The position numbers were made by a program, and so were the translations under genes. Under the pieces are notes generated by a model. It was not told the origin of the DNA. It ran no database searches and was given only the letters and a program-made list of their open reading frames with translations. Below are positions 22,384 to 31,023 of a DNA stretch of 64,000 nucleotides, one piece after another. Each line of letters begins with the position of its first letter. The stretch's first letter is position 1. The stretch spans positions 1,922,001 to 1,986,000 of the forward strand of contig NC_009922.1 in NCBI RefSeq assembly GCF_000018325.1. The letters are read 5' to 3'. Origin of the DNA: Alkaliphilus oremlandii OhILAs (GTDB lineage: Bacteria > Bacillota > Clostridia > Peptostreptococcales > Natronincolaceae).

Positions 22384-23625
22384 CTATTTTATTGTTGCTT
22401 CATTTCCTACCACATATCCAGAAGACCATGCCCACTGTAGGTTGTACCCGCCACAGTCTCCATCCACATCTAAGATTTCTCCTGCAAAGAATAAACCTTT
22501 TACAAGTTTCGATTCTAAAGTTTCTGGGCATATACTCGATACATCGATGCCCCCAGCAGTTACTTGGGAGTTTGCCCAAGTTTGAGAACCTGTAATAGAG
22601 AATTCCCAATCCTTTAATATTTTAACGATATTCCTGATCTCCTTATTCGATACTTCTGAGCATAATTTATCCAAATGATGGATACCGGCTTCTTTTAAAA
22701 TTATTGGAATCATTCTTTTATTGATGAGACCGATGAAGCTAAAATCCAATGGGCGGTCATACTGATAGGACAATCTTAAGCTGATAAGAGCTACCAACTC
22801 ATCATGGGTATGACTGGGAAACATATCGATCTTTAATTGAGGCTTTTTTTTATATTCCAGGGCTTCCACCGCACTCCTACTGAGCTGCAATATTGGTGGT
22901 CCTGAAATTCCATACTCTGTAAATAATATTTCGCCCTCTTCTTTTCTTAAAGCCTCCCTATCTACTAGAATAGAAGCTTCTCCATCAAATTTTATTCCCT
23001 TGATCACTTTTAGAAAGGGGGACTCCAGCTTTAACTGCACCAGCGCAGGGAAAGGCTTTACCACCTTATGTCCTAAACTTTTAGCAAGTCCGTATCCACT
23101 GCCGTTGGATCCTAAACTAGGACTGGACATACCGCCAGTAACCATAATTACCCTATCTGCCCTATATTCAACACCATTTTGATCCTTGAGTAAAAATTGA
23201 TCCTTTATTTTTTTTACACTCTGGATCTCACAATCACAGAGCACAGATATCCCTAGTTTATCTATCTCGTATCTTAAAACATCTAGAACACTGGAGGCTT
23301 GATCCGACATTGGAAATACTTTTCCACCAGCTTCAACTTTATGCGCAATGCCTAGGATTTCAAAAAAATCGATGGTATTTTCCACTGTAAATTGTTTTAA
23401 TATATTACGAACCAAATCACGATTTGTGCTATGTAAACAACCTATATTCTGATGACTTAAATTGATATTTGTAAGATTGCATCTTCCATTTCCCGTTGCC
23501 AATATTTTTTTTCCAACTCTATTCATTTTTTCATATATCACAACATTGGCACCATTTCTAGCCGCCACGATTGCTGCCATCATACCAGCGGCTCCACCAC
23601 CTATGATTGCAATTTCTCTTAACAT
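22384..23625 (-). CDS. BaiN/HI0933-type flavoprotein
   Basis: 413 residues from ATG 23625, chosen because AAAGGAG lies just before it; the frame extends upstream without such a signal. The N-terminus is a classical FAD fold, IAIIGGGAAGMMAAIVAARNG, followed by RVGKKILATGNGRCNLTN, the signature of the HI0933/BaiN family. Near the C-terminus, GLFFAGEILDVDGDCGGYNL binds FAD. BaiN reduces bile-acid intermediates in gut clostridia, but most members have unknown substrates and this gene is not in a bai cluster. Confidence 0.85.
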   Translation of the reverse strand: MLREIAIIGGGAAGMMAAIVAARNGANVVIYEKMNRVGKKILATGNGRCNLTNINLSHQNIGCLHSTNRDLVRNILKQFTVENTIDFFEILGIAHKVEAGGKVFPMSDQASSVLDVLRYEIDKLGISVLCDCEIQSVKKIKDQFLLKDQNGVEYRADRVIMVTGGMSSPSLGSNGSGYGLAKSLGHKVVKPFPALVQLKLESPFLKVIKGIKFDGEASILVDREALRKEEGEILFTEYGISGPPILQLSRSAVEALEYKKKPQLKIDMFPSHTHDELVALISLRLSYQYDRPLDFSFIGLINKRMIPIILKEAGIHHLDKLCSEVSNKEIRNIVKILKDWEFSITGSQTWANSQVTAGGIDVSSICPETLESKLVKGLFFAGEILDVDGDCGGYNLQWAWSSGYVVGNEATIK

Positions 23626-23741
23626 CGCTATAACTCCTTTAGCTGTGGCATCATTTTCCACTGCAATATTTTTATTCTTGCTCATTATATATAATATCAT
23701 AGCTTACTTCAACTGTATGTTTTATGTTTCATTCATAAAAA

Positions 23742-23778
23742 TAGACATGGTAACTTATCCTATCAATTACCATGTCTA
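23742..23778 (-). terminator. Terminator of rubrerythrin
   Basis: A perfect 12-bp stem TAGACATGGTAA/TTACCATGTCTA with five T following on the minus strand. Confidence 0.85.
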
Positions 23779-23819
23779 CATCCATCATTCTATTATTTAG
23801 AGTCTATAGCTTTCAAATG

Positions 23820-24380
23820 CTAAGCTGGAAAATCCTTGTATAGATCCTTCTTAGCGCCACAAATTGGACATTGATCTGGTAAATGATCCGCCACCGTATG
23901 ACCACAAATTGGACATACATAAATTGTTCCAATATCCATATCTTTACCTTGCTTTGCCATATTCTGTGCATCCTGAAACATTTTTGCGTGAATTTTTTCT
24001 GCTTCTAATGCATAGTGGAATGCTTTTTCAGCACCTTTTTCATTTTGGTAACGCGCTGTTTCTAAATAAACTGGATACATCTGCTCTACTTCATGAAGTT
24101 CTCCATTGATTGCACCTTGTAAATTATCTACTGTTTTACCTACGCCAAATACAGCACCAGACGCTACCGTATAATCCCCAACCTGATCCTTTAATACTCT
24201 AAAATGATTGTCTGCATGGGCATATTCTGCATAAGCGATGGCTCTAAAAAGTCTGCCGATATTCGGCATTTTTTCTGCTTCAGCTACATCTGCCCAAATT
24301 AAATACCTCATATGAGCTGCACTTTCTCCACCATAAGCAGATCTTAAAAAATCTGCTGTCATGGCATTGTTTACTGTCAT
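23820..24380 (-). CDS. rbr: Rubrerythrin
   Basis: 186 residues. The N-terminal ferritin-like four-helix domain carries the di-iron ligands (GGESAAHMRY, AEYAHADNHF, GELHEVEQMYP and ALEAEKIHAKMF). The C-terminal rubredoxin domain (about 153-186) has two CPICG knots, YVCPICGH and DQCPICGA. Rubrerythrins reduce hydrogen peroxide in the cytoplasm of anaerobes. It is a single gene with its own terminator. Confidence 0.96.
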   Translation of the reverse strand: MTVNNAMTADFLRSAYGGESAAHMRYLIWADVAEAEKMPNIGRLFRAIAYAEYAHADNHFRVLKDQVGDYTVASGAVFGVGKTVDNLQGAINGELHEVEQMYPVYLETARYQNEKGAEKAFHYALEAEKIHAKMFQDAQNMAKQGKDMDIGTIYVCPICGHTVADHLPDQCPICGAKKDLYKDFPA

Positions 24381-24479
24381 AATTTGACCTCCTCTTTAAC
24401 CCTTGTTTTTTATAGCGAATAGGTAAGTTCTACTTATGATGTGTTTCCAAAGAAGAACTTTATCGTAAGTGAGTTTCAA

Positions 24480-24521
24480 AAAAAGGCTTCCTTAAAACAC
24501 TTTTATAGAAACCTTTTTTAT
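24480..24521 (-). terminator. Terminator of the FMN-binding protein gene
   Basis: AAAAAAGG...CCTTTTTT outer stem with an inner TTC/GAA stem and a T-run on the minus strand. Confidence 0.75.
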
Positions 24522-24526
24522 TTTAA

Positions 24527-25027
24527 TTAGTGAACCGGCGTTAGTTGATCTTCCTTGATGGTTACTTGATTATTCCGCAATACTTGTTTTGTTCGATCCC
24601 CTGTTTCTATAGCGTCTAGGTATATAATTTCATCAGGTACAACCTTGATCACTTTTAGGGAATCTCTATTCATTTCAAACATATAAGGTTCCGATGTATA
24701 TTTTAGAGCCTCATCGAAAAGTGTTCTATTGGTAAGACTTGTACTAGCCTTTCCAAATATCTGTACGCCTTTAATCTTTTTAAAATTGATATACTCTGTA
24801 TTCACCAAAAGGCAAACCTCTGGATTCTGCTCGATTGCTCTAAATTTATCTCCCCCAGCGGAAACTATGTAAATATCCATATCTGCGCCTAAAAAGTATT
24901 GTATTGGGCTGCATCTCGGCCTTGAGTTGAATACAGTAGCTAGGGTTCCAGATCTGTGTTCTTTTAAAAAAGTGATTATTTTCTCTCTTAGCTCTGCTGA
25001 ATCCATTTTCCGATTATTTTTATTCAA
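24527..25027 (-). CDS. Pyridoxamine 5'-phosphate oxidase-like FMN-binding protein
   Basis: 166 residues with the split-barrel pattern of the PNPOx-like family: GTLATVFNSRPRCSPIQYFLG near the N-terminus, then IYIVSAGGDKFRAIEQNPEVCLLVN and FKKIKGVQIFGKA. Such proteins bind FMN or F420 and often act as general oxidoreductases; the exact substrate is unknown. It is monocistronic. Confidence 0.78.
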   Translation of the reverse strand: MNKNNRKMDSAELREKIITFLKEHRSGTLATVFNSRPRCSPIQYFLGADMDIYIVSAGGDKFRAIEQNPEVCLLVNTEYINFKKIKGVQIFGKASTSLTNRTLFDEALKYTSEPYMFEMNRDSLKVIKVVPDEIIYLDAIETGDRTKQVLRNNQVTIKEDQLTPVH

Positions 25028-25166
25028 CTATGTCACCTCCTTATTGATTCGAAGTAACTATTCCCATTTGTTATTATTTAGTTTATTTTGAAAAATATTC
25101 ACTTTATTACTAAATAATTAAAAATATTTCCTATTACTTTTTGTAGGACATTCACAGAATCTACAT

Positions 25167-25200
25167 AAAAAAATCTCTCCTTTTAAAGAGAGATCTTTTT
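25167..25200 (-). terminator. Terminator of the Gate-domain pair
   Basis: TCTCTC/GAGAGA stem flanked by A-run and T-run, closing the minus-strand pair ending at 25213. Confidence 0.85.
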
Positions 25201-25212
25201 TACGAAAATGGT

Positions 25213-25683
25213 CTATTCTATTGATGTTGGTTCTTTATCCAATGTGTATTCCTCGAAATTGAATCTTTTGGCTAATATATAAGTAATGATAATAGCAGCT
25301 AAAATCCGAATGCCAAATAATAGATAGCCATTTGCACCAACGGCAACAAATATGAGCGTATCTTCCACGATGGCATGACAAATCACTAGAAAGGTTGAGA
25401 TTAAAAAAGTATCCTTTTTAGAAAGATTGCCTTCCTTCGCTGCTTGTAAGATGACACCTGCACCATAGGATATTCCAAAGATAATTCCCACCAGTAGTGG
25501 TAACGTAGATTCCTTTGACATATGAAAGAACTTTGTTAGAAATTCAAAAGCCTTGGATATTTTATCAAGGAATTTATAATCTTTCGCTATTTGCAATAGA
25601 ATCATTAAGGGTATCACAATTTTAGCTATGGAGTAAATAGAATTGAAGCTTCCCTTCAAGCCTTCCATCAAAATATTGATCAT
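25213..25683 (-). CDS. Nucleoside-recognition (Gate) domain membrane protein, second of a pair
   Basis: 156 residues with about four transmembrane segments and the Gate-domain pattern (IVIPLMILLQIAKDY; GIIFGISYGAGVILQA). It resembles one half of the spore-maturation SpmA/SpmB type or a split nucleoside transporter. It overlaps the previous gene by the ATGA junction, so the two are made together and probably form one complex. The substrate is unknown. Confidence 0.75.
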   Translation of the reverse strand: MINILMEGLKGSFNSIYSIAKIVIPLMILLQIAKDYKFLDKISKAFEFLTKFFHMSKESTLPLLVGIIFGISYGAGVILQAAKEGNLSKKDTFLISTFLVICHAIVEDTLIFVAVGANGYLLFGIRILAAIIITYILAKRFNFEEYTLDKEPTSIE

Positions 25684-26105
25684 ATGATTGCACCGACCCT
25701 TCCGACAATAATTCCAAATATAATTGCTAAGCCCATTCGAATAATCAGCGCATGAGAAACCTTAAAACCTAATTTCCTTGTAACAGCAGTCTCTACCAGT
25801 AAAGAATGAGAGAACGAAAGCATTATTGCTAAAATTGTTACTTGGGCTGCTGTCAACTCTATGGCCTTAATTGCACCGATTGCTGCATATAAATTTAGTA
25901 AATTTCCAACGACGAGTACAATGGCGGCTTCACCCGGCAAGTTAAAAATTCCCATTAAAGGTTCAAATATTACTGTTATCCAGTTAATTACTGGCGTATG
26001 GTTCAATATGGTTACAAAAATATATACAGGAACTATGGTCTTTGCTAATATCCAAGTTGTTTCTAAGCCTTTCTTTATTCCTGTTTTAACCGATTCTAGC
26101 AGCAT
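25680..26105 (-). CDS. Nucleoside-recognition (Gate) domain membrane protein, first of a pair
   Basis: 141 residues with several hydrophobic helices and a Gate-type half-domain (AKTIVPVYIFVTILNHT; SFSHSLLVETAVTRKLG). It is translationally coupled to 25213-25683. The likely role is a two-subunit membrane transporter or envelope protein; no substrate can be named. Confidence 0.75.
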   Translation of the reverse strand: MLLESVKTGIKKGLETTWILAKTIVPVYIFVTILNHTPVINWITVIFEPLMGIFNLPGEAAIVLVVGNLLNLYAAIGAIKAIELTAAQVTILAIMLSFSHSLLVETAVTRKLGFKVSHALIIRMGLAIIFGIIVGRVGAII

Positions 26106-26317
26106 TTATCATCATCCTTTTCATTTATGGCATATCAATATTATATATTCTAAACAATCATTAAGAAAGAGAAATTTATCAAAATGATTCATCAGAAAGT
26201 TCTTCGGAAAAGGAATATATTTAATGAAAACACTAACGTTCATAAGAGTTCCTACATATTATATAATTAAAAGACTGTGTATCAAAAATAAGCTTTATTA
26301 TAATGGGAGTGATATGA

Positions 26318-26731
26318 ATGAATTATTATCAATACGATAACGATATTCCTTACAACTTTAATGGTTACACTGTAAATGATTGGCCAGCAGATATACATCC
26401 ATTAGAAAATTGTTGCTCTATTCCTCATTTCATGGAGTTGGCTGTAGCGCATATCAATGGAGGACCCCTTGCGCCTGATATTAAAGGAACGGTTTATTTT
26501 ATAAAAGCGGCAGGAGGTACCAATGTATATATTGATGTTTCAGGTCTTCCGCCATATACACCAGCCATAGGTAATAATAATCCGATTGGTCCTCTTGGGT
26601 TTCATATGCATCAAAATTGCTCTTGCGCAGTAGGTGATCCAGCAGATCCTTTCCAAAGTGCCGGTGGACATTGGAATCCGACGAATCAGCCTCATGGTAG
26701 TGTATACTCATTGGTGGTTTTGTATGTTTAG
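26318..26731 (+). pseudogene. Superoxide dismutase-like gene cut by a mobile element
   Basis: The N-terminal about 127 residues follow the Cu/Zn superoxide dismutase fold. They keep the two copper ligands in GFHMHQN, the disulphide cysteine in SCAVGD, and the histidines of GGHWNPTNQPHG. After that glycine the frame leaves the family and stops after ten unrelated codons. The remaining zinc and copper ligands (a later His-x-Gly-Asp and the last histidine) are absent, so the product cannot be an active enzyme. The break coincides with the end of a serine recombinase gene, so insertion of the element is the likely cause. The 3' half should lie at the far end of the element. Confidence 0.85.
26692..26712. 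other. Likely attachment site (left end of the element)
   Basis: Superoxide dismutase homology is lost at about 26695-26700 and the recombinase stop codon is at 26708. Large serine recombinases commonly lie directly beside their attachment site. The exact crossover dinucleotide cannot be set without the other end. Confidence 0.65.
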
Positions 26732-28297
26732 ATCATCGTATATAGAACTTATGAATACATCCCATTCTATATCAATGTTTAAGAGAGGTTTTACTCCTGG
26801 ACTTGATTTGTTTAACTGTTTAATCGTAATTTTTCTGATGAGTTTTTCAAGATTTCGCCTTGTTATATCTCCACTTTCTATTATATCATTTATAATGTCT
26901 AAAGACTTAAATACTTTTTCCTTTATATTAGAACTATCTTCTTTTATTTTAATCATCTCATTTAACTGAGATTCTAATCTCACCAATTCTCTATTGGCTT
27001 CTTTAATTACTTCGGCAGCAATCTCTTCGGATATAATTTCCTTGGCCAATTGTTTAGAATAGTTCTTAATCTCTTCTTTTTTATCTTTAATCTTTATATT
27101 ATACTGCTTAATAGATTGTTCATGGTTTACCTTTAGATGGACCATACTGTTTATTTCCTTATCTAATTCATCTGCCGTATTTTCAATATAGCTCTTCATT
27201 AGTTTTAATTTATCCAAGATTATAATCTTTAGCTGCTCTTCATGAATCTTGTGACTACTACAAAAGCTAGCGCCATAATGATGATTATTCGTACAGATAT
27301 AGCTGGGTGGACTTCTTTTCTTCGTTACTTTCATAAATCCACCGCCACAGTCTCCACATTTTAAAAAACCTATAAATAGGTTGATGCCCTTACTAGTACC
27401 TCTTACACTATTATCTAACCTATTACTTAGTATTTTCTGAGCTAAAAAGAAATCCTTCTTTGATATTATTGGATCATGATGTTCTTCGTGAACAATATGT
27501 AATTCTTCTTTTAAACGTTCTGTTTTACCATTAATTTTCTTCCGTTCCGTCTTACCACAACGAAGAATCCCTATGTATACATCATTCTTTATTATCCTCA
27601 TTACATGAGTACCCGTCCATGTATCAGCAATGCTACCAGAGATCATTTTTCCAGTTTTATTATATTGATATCTAGACGGTGTTGGTATTCCTTCATCCTG
27701 CAATATATTAGCAATAATTCTTCCACCATTACCAGCAATGTATAATTGAAATATTTTTTGAACGATGCTTGCTGCTTCCTCATCAATTATAAGTCCATGT
27801 TTATTGTCGGGGTCCCTCTCATAGCCAAAATAGACCTTTGTTATTAAACCATCTGTTTTTTGTTTCATTTTTAAATTAGACTTTATCTTCCGAGATATAT
27901 CCTTTATATACCTTTCGTTATACCATGTTTTTATACCTATGATATCGTCATCATCTGTAGAGCTATCATAATTATCATTGATTAGTATGAGTCTAACATC
28001 GTATTCTTCCAGATATTCTAAAAATAATAATGTTTTGGCATTATGCCTACCAAGCCTAGATAAATCCTTCATTAATAATATATCTACTTGTCCAGCTTCG
28101 ATTAAAGCTTTTAATTCATCCAGCCCTGGTCTAATAAATGTATATCCTGATATATTATCGTCTTCAAATATCCTTACTACCTTATACCCAATTTCAGTAA
28201 TTGAGTATTCATTAATTATTTTGTTCTGAGTAATAATGGCATCGTAATTTTCCTTATCTTCATCCCTAGATATTCTGGAATACCCATATACTTTCAT
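26708..28297 (-). CDS. Large serine recombinase (integrase)
   Basis: About 529 residues from ATG 28297, preceded by GGGGGAG. The N-terminal resolvase domain has the catalytic serine in YGYSRIS and the arginines of DLSRLGR. The recombinase domain (about 150-280) is followed by a zinc ribbon with CGDCGGG and a later cysteine pair (about 300-345), and a coiled-coil arm (about 360-440). This is the layout of phage and ICE integrases that act in one direction unless a partner factor is present. It should catalyse integration into the interrupted superoxide dismutase gene. Confidence 0.93.
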   Translation of the reverse strand: MKVYGYSRISRDEDKENYDAIITQNKIINEYSITEIGYKVVRIFEDDNISGYTFIRPGLDELKALIEAGQVDILLMKDLSRLGRHNAKTLLFLEYLEEYDVRLILINDNYDSSTDDDDIIGIKTWYNERYIKDISRKIKSNLKMKQKTDGLITKVYFGYERDPDNKHGLIIDEEAASIVQKIFQLYIAGNGGRIIANILQDEGIPTPSRYQYNKTGKMISGSIADTWTGTHVMRIIKNDVYIGILRCGKTERKKINGKTERLKEELHIVHEEHHDPIISKKDFFLAQKILSNRLDNSVRGTSKGINLFIGFLKCGDCGGGFMKVTKKRSPPSYICTNNHHYGASFCSSHKIHEEQLKIIILDKLKLMKSYIENTADELDKEINSMVHLKVNHEQSIKQYNIKIKDKKEEIKNYSKQLAKEIISEEIAAEVIKEANRELVRLESQLNEMIKIKEDSSNIKEKVFKSLDIINDIIESGDITRRNLEKLIRKITIKQLNKSSPGVKPLLNIDIEWDVFISSIYDDLNIQNHQ

Positions 28298-28358
28298 TCT
28301 CACTCCCCCAAATTACAATAAATAAGGCCCCAAAGTAGCATTCATAAGCTATTAGATT

Positions 28359-28538
28359 CTAATTAATAATTTTATCTTCCTTTAATTTAGATAAAATTAT
28401 ATCCTTTATTGCATCTTCTATTGTAGTGCTGCCATGAAAAGTATGAGTAATCTCAACAATGTTTTGATATTTATTTTTATCTTTTATAACTAATCCTTTA
28501 TTATTGTTCTTTAGCCCTACCTCCTGCTCCTGTTTCAT
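28359..28538 (-). CDS. Small conserved-looking protein ahead of the recombinase
   Basis: 59 residues, ATG at 28538 with GGGG ten bases upstream. The sequence starts MKQEQEVGLK and ends KLKEDKIIN. The centre reads NIVEITHTFHGSTTIEDAI. It is charged and soluble and I do not recognise the family. It is about 60 bp upstream of the recombinase on the same strand, so a role in excision (recombination directionality) or regulation is possible but only inferred. Confidence 0.55.
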   Translation of the reverse strand: MKQEQEVGLKNNNKGLVIKDKNKYQNIVEITHTFHGSTTIEDAIKDIILSKLKEDKIIN

Positions 28539-28774
28539 TTATTTCATCCCCTTTTAAATTATTGTTACATCACTTAAATTGAAACTCTTACTAACTATAT
28601 GAATCATTAAGATTGTCTAATTCACCTTTGGATCAAGCCTTATGTAGTTTATTTTCTTTTTCAATAACCCTTTGAAGCTCTTGGAATGAGAAAAATAGGA
28701 ATAAGAAAAGAAGCTATATTTCTCGCTTCTGCTATCTTCTTTATGTAATATTTCTAACAAGGGTTAAAAAAATA

Positions 28775-28802
28775 AAGAAGAGCTAAATATTCAGCCCTTC
28801 TT
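28775..28802 (-). terminator. Terminator after the immunity gene
   Basis: AAGAAG/CTTCTT plus GCT/AGC stem with T-rich tail on the minus strand, 14 bases after the stop codon. The rest of 28539-28815 has no gene that I can see. Confidence 0.75.
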
Positions 28803-28815
28803 CATCATTAATATT

Positions 28816-29469
28816 TTATTGTCTTAAAAATAAACCTTCTGAAGTTACTAACGCTCCTAATAATTTTAGAAACTTATCATCAATATTTAAACTTTTTACT
28901 GTTGCCACAAGTTCATCTGGATATAGTCCTATTAATGTATCTATTGATTTAAAATAGAAAAAAATCGATGGATTTCCCAAGGTGTCAAATACTTTATTAA
29001 CAAATTCCTCAGTCTTTTCTACTATAATAGGTGCAACTACATCAGATTGATATTCTATAGGATCACCATAATAAATACCTTCTTCTTCGTCATAAAGACT
29101 ATCATCAAAATCAGAATTCATTCCACAATGTGAAACTATTACATTCGTATAAGGATAGTAACAAGATATTTTAAGAATGATCTTTATACATTTACTAATA
29201 AAATTTTTTATTTCAGTTTCTAAAAAGTATTTTTCTACATCCCAGTACATATCAGAACCTTCAGGAACCTGGTAAGGAAAAATATCAATTACAGAGAAAG
29301 TTTCTAATTCAGAATAAGCCTCAAAAAACGTATCTATTTCAGTGTCATCAATCAAATCTCTAGAAGATTGTAACTCTAATCTCTCAAAATCTTCCCAGTT
29401 GAATCTAGTGTTGCTGTTCTTTTCTTGCCTTTTTTGTCTTTCTGATCTTTCGGACTCTTTAGTTTCCAT
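28816..29469 (-). CDS. Probable immunity protein for the overlapping toxin
   Basis: 217 residues, acidic, no signal peptide. ATG 29469 is preceded by GGAGG at the right distance, although it lies 94 bp inside the upstream toxin gene in another frame. An acidic cytoplasmic protein directly after a secreted toxin is the usual arrangement of toxin and immunity genes. I do not recognise the family; function is inferred from context. Confidence 0.55.
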   Translation of the reverse strand: METKESERSERQKRQEKNSNTRFNWEDFERLELQSSRDLIDDTEIDTFFEAYSELETFSVIDIFPYQVPEGSDMYWDVEKYFLETEIKNFISKCIKIILKISCYYPYTNVIVSHCGMNSDFDDSLYDEEEGIYYGDPIEYQSDVVAPIIVEKTEEFVNKVFDTLGNPSIFFYFKSIDTLIGLYPDELVATVKSLNIDDKFLKLLGALVTSEGLFLRQ

Positions 29470-30017
29470 TCACTACCTCCATGCGAATTATTTGATCTGT
29501 CTTTTTGTATTACCCAACCACCATTTTCTTCATAGGCAGTTTCTCCATTGACCTTTACCCTTTTATTAAATTTATCTAAATCTACAACATTACCATCTCT
29601 CAATCTACGAGGAACGCTATCTACTACCTTTTCATACTGGGCATCTGCTCTACCTTCAAACCATTCCTTTACAGTGCTAAATAACCAAGTTCCAGCGCCA
29701 ACAACTACTCCTGCTATAACAACTTCACCAAGCTTCGTAATTACTACTTTTCCTATTCCCGCAATAACATATGTACCTGCAGCTGCTGCAATAGCACTAA
29801 AAGTAGTTATTCCACCTTCCTCAACTTCTTCAGCATTATTTAATAAATAAACAAACTCTTCTTGAGTATAATACTTACTATTGATATAAACACCGTCTTG
29901 TGTTATTCTAACTTTCTCATATTCATTACCTGTCTCTGCAAAAGAAATGATACTAAATGATGTTAGTGTAATACAAAGAACCATAATAAAACTTAGAAAT
30001 TTCTTATAATTTTTCAT
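29376..30017 (-). CDS. Secreted polymorphic-type toxin (SAR2788-like)
   Basis: 213 residues from ATG 30017, chosen for GGGGGC upstream and because it starts a clear signal peptide (MKNYKKFLSFIMVLCITLT... ending FA). A hydrophobic glycine-alanine segment lies at about 70-110. The C-terminal domain contains SHGGSEWKL and RTATLDSTGKILRD, a pattern I associate with small nuclease toxin domains of contact-dependent and SAR2788-type toxins. The catalytic residues are not certain. The gene for the likely immunity protein overlaps its 3' end. Confidence 0.6.
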   Translation of the reverse strand: MKNYKKFLSFIMVLCITLTSFSIISFAETGNEYEKVRITQDGVYINSKYYTQEEFVYLLNNAEEVEEGGITTFSAIAAAAGTYVIAGIGKVVITKLGEVVIAGVVVGAGTWLFSTVKEWFEGRADAQYEKVVDSVPRRLRDGNVVDLDKFNKRVKVNGETAYEENGGWVIQKDRSNNSHGGSEWKLKSPKDQKDKKGKKRTATLDSTGKILRD

Positions 30018-30288
30018 TATAATCTTGCCCCCTTTTGAATTTAACAAAGCTATTTCAAATATTAGTGCACTAATACAATAGATTATAATACAGTACATTA
30101 TAAGAAGAATGTCATAATTTGCGAATCATATATTAACTTTACTTAATAAAACCAATAAGATCGATCTAGAATTTTAAATATAATTTTTTGTTGCCTGTAA
30201 AACTTCAATATTAGATCTTCTAAAATAACGTATATACATATCTTTAATTGTGCAGAGGTTGGTGTTCCTATATAAATATATCAAGTTT
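30018..30288. other. Gap between toxin gene and toxN
   Basis: AT-rich, no coding region that I can support; presumably the promoter of the toxin-immunity pair. Confidence 0.4.
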
Positions 30289-30651
30289 TTATTGTCCGTT
30301 TTCTTGACAGAAGACCAAATACTTTAGCTCTTCCATAAGTAATCGTCTATATTTATAATCTTCATCTTTAAAATTTTTTATAGTCAAAACACGATCTGGA
30401 ACAGGTAACATAAATGATAACCTTAAAGATGCAATTGATTTGCCTTTATTATTTTTTATTATGAAATTAGTTTGTTGCTCTTTGCACAAAGATGAGACCG
30501 GAGCATAATATTTATTTCCGTTAACATCTAAAACAACTCCACACAAAAACTTGTTATGCTCTTTATAATCTATATTAGGCACTCTATGGTCATATTTCTT
30601 TAAGTATTGAATGTAATTGGTATTAATTTCATAAAATTTTAGTTTATCCAT
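30289..30651 (-). CDS. toxN: Type III toxin-antitoxin endoribonuclease ToxN/AbiQ
   Basis: 120 residues from ATG 30651 (GGGGAGAG upstream). The pattern fits the ToxN/AbiQ family: LKFYEINTNYIQYLKKYD near the N-terminus, then KYYAPVSSLCKEQ, FIIKN and MLPVPDRVL. ToxN cuts mRNA, and its own repeat RNA, at A-rich sites and is held inactive by that RNA; activation during phage infection causes abortive infection. The upstream repeats and terminator match the expected antitoxin arrangement. Confidence 0.85.
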   Translation of the reverse strand: MDKLKFYEINTNYIQYLKKYDHRVPNIDYKEHNKFLCGVVLDVNGNKYYAPVSSLCKEQQTNFIIKNNKGKSIASLRLSFMLPVPDRVLTIKNFKDEDYKYRRLLMEELKYLVFCQENGQ

Positions 30652-30670
30652 AGTTTCTCTCCCCATAAAA

Positions 30671-30699
30671 AAATGAGTTAGGAAAAATCCCAACTCACT
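30671..30699 (-). terminator. Attenuating terminator between antitoxin RNA and toxN
   Basis: GAGTT/AACTC stem extended by GG/CC and followed by seven T on the minus strand, just before the toxN ribosome site. In type III systems such a terminator limits toxin expression relative to antitoxin RNA. Confidence 0.8.
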
Positions 30700-30779
30700 T
30701 TGAATTACAAGTCGCATTTTTAAAGGCTGCGAAACACCTTGAATATACAAGTCGCATTTTAAGAAGGTTGCGAAATACC
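30700..30779 (-). repeat. Two tandem antitoxin repeats
   Basis: Units of 39 bp (30700-30738) and 41 bp (30739-30779) share the plus-strand elements TTGAAT, ACAAGTCGCATTTT and TGCGAAA. Differences between the units spare the TCGCA/TGCGA pairing. Confidence 0.85.
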
Positions 30780-30909
30780 TTGAATTAAATATTCTCTTAT
30801 GATTCTTAACATTTCATTACTTTAATCCTTCTCTTGCTGGTGGAAGAACACCGCTTTTTTAACTCCCACTTAATGGTAGGGTACACCGCTGTTTAATTAT
30901 CTTAGTTAT

Positions 30910-30938
30910 ATTATATCCTCTAAAAGCTTTTCTAACAA
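30910..30938 (-). promoter_or_regulatory. Promoter of the antitoxin RNA
   Basis: Minus strand: -35 TTGTTA (30933-30938), 17-bp spacer, consensus -10 TATAAT (30910-30915). Confidence 0.7.
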
Positions 30939-31023
30939 CATCTAAATGCTATTTATAAGGATAATAAATACTGGCATACTGCTATACCTTATATCTATTA
31001 TCTGTCCAATTATTAGTTTATAT

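Larger units (their letters stand above)
30671..30903 (-). ncRNA. toxI: Antitoxin RNA (ToxI-like)
   Basis: The transcript would start near 30903, after a promoter at 30910-30938, and end at the terminator before toxN. It contains two tandem repeats of about 40 nt (30700-30779) and the beginning of a third (30780-30787). Each repeat carries TCGCA and TGCGA that can pair, as expected for the pseudoknotted units that bind ToxN. Confidence 0.75.

Noticed and set aside
26634..26969. A plus-strand frame across the superoxide dismutase break
   Set aside because: It runs antisense to the 3' end of the recombinase gene and has no coding character.
30700..30779. A small CRISPR array
   Set aside because: Repeats are directly tandem without spacers, have a ToxN gene and an attenuating terminator beside them, and no cas genes are present.
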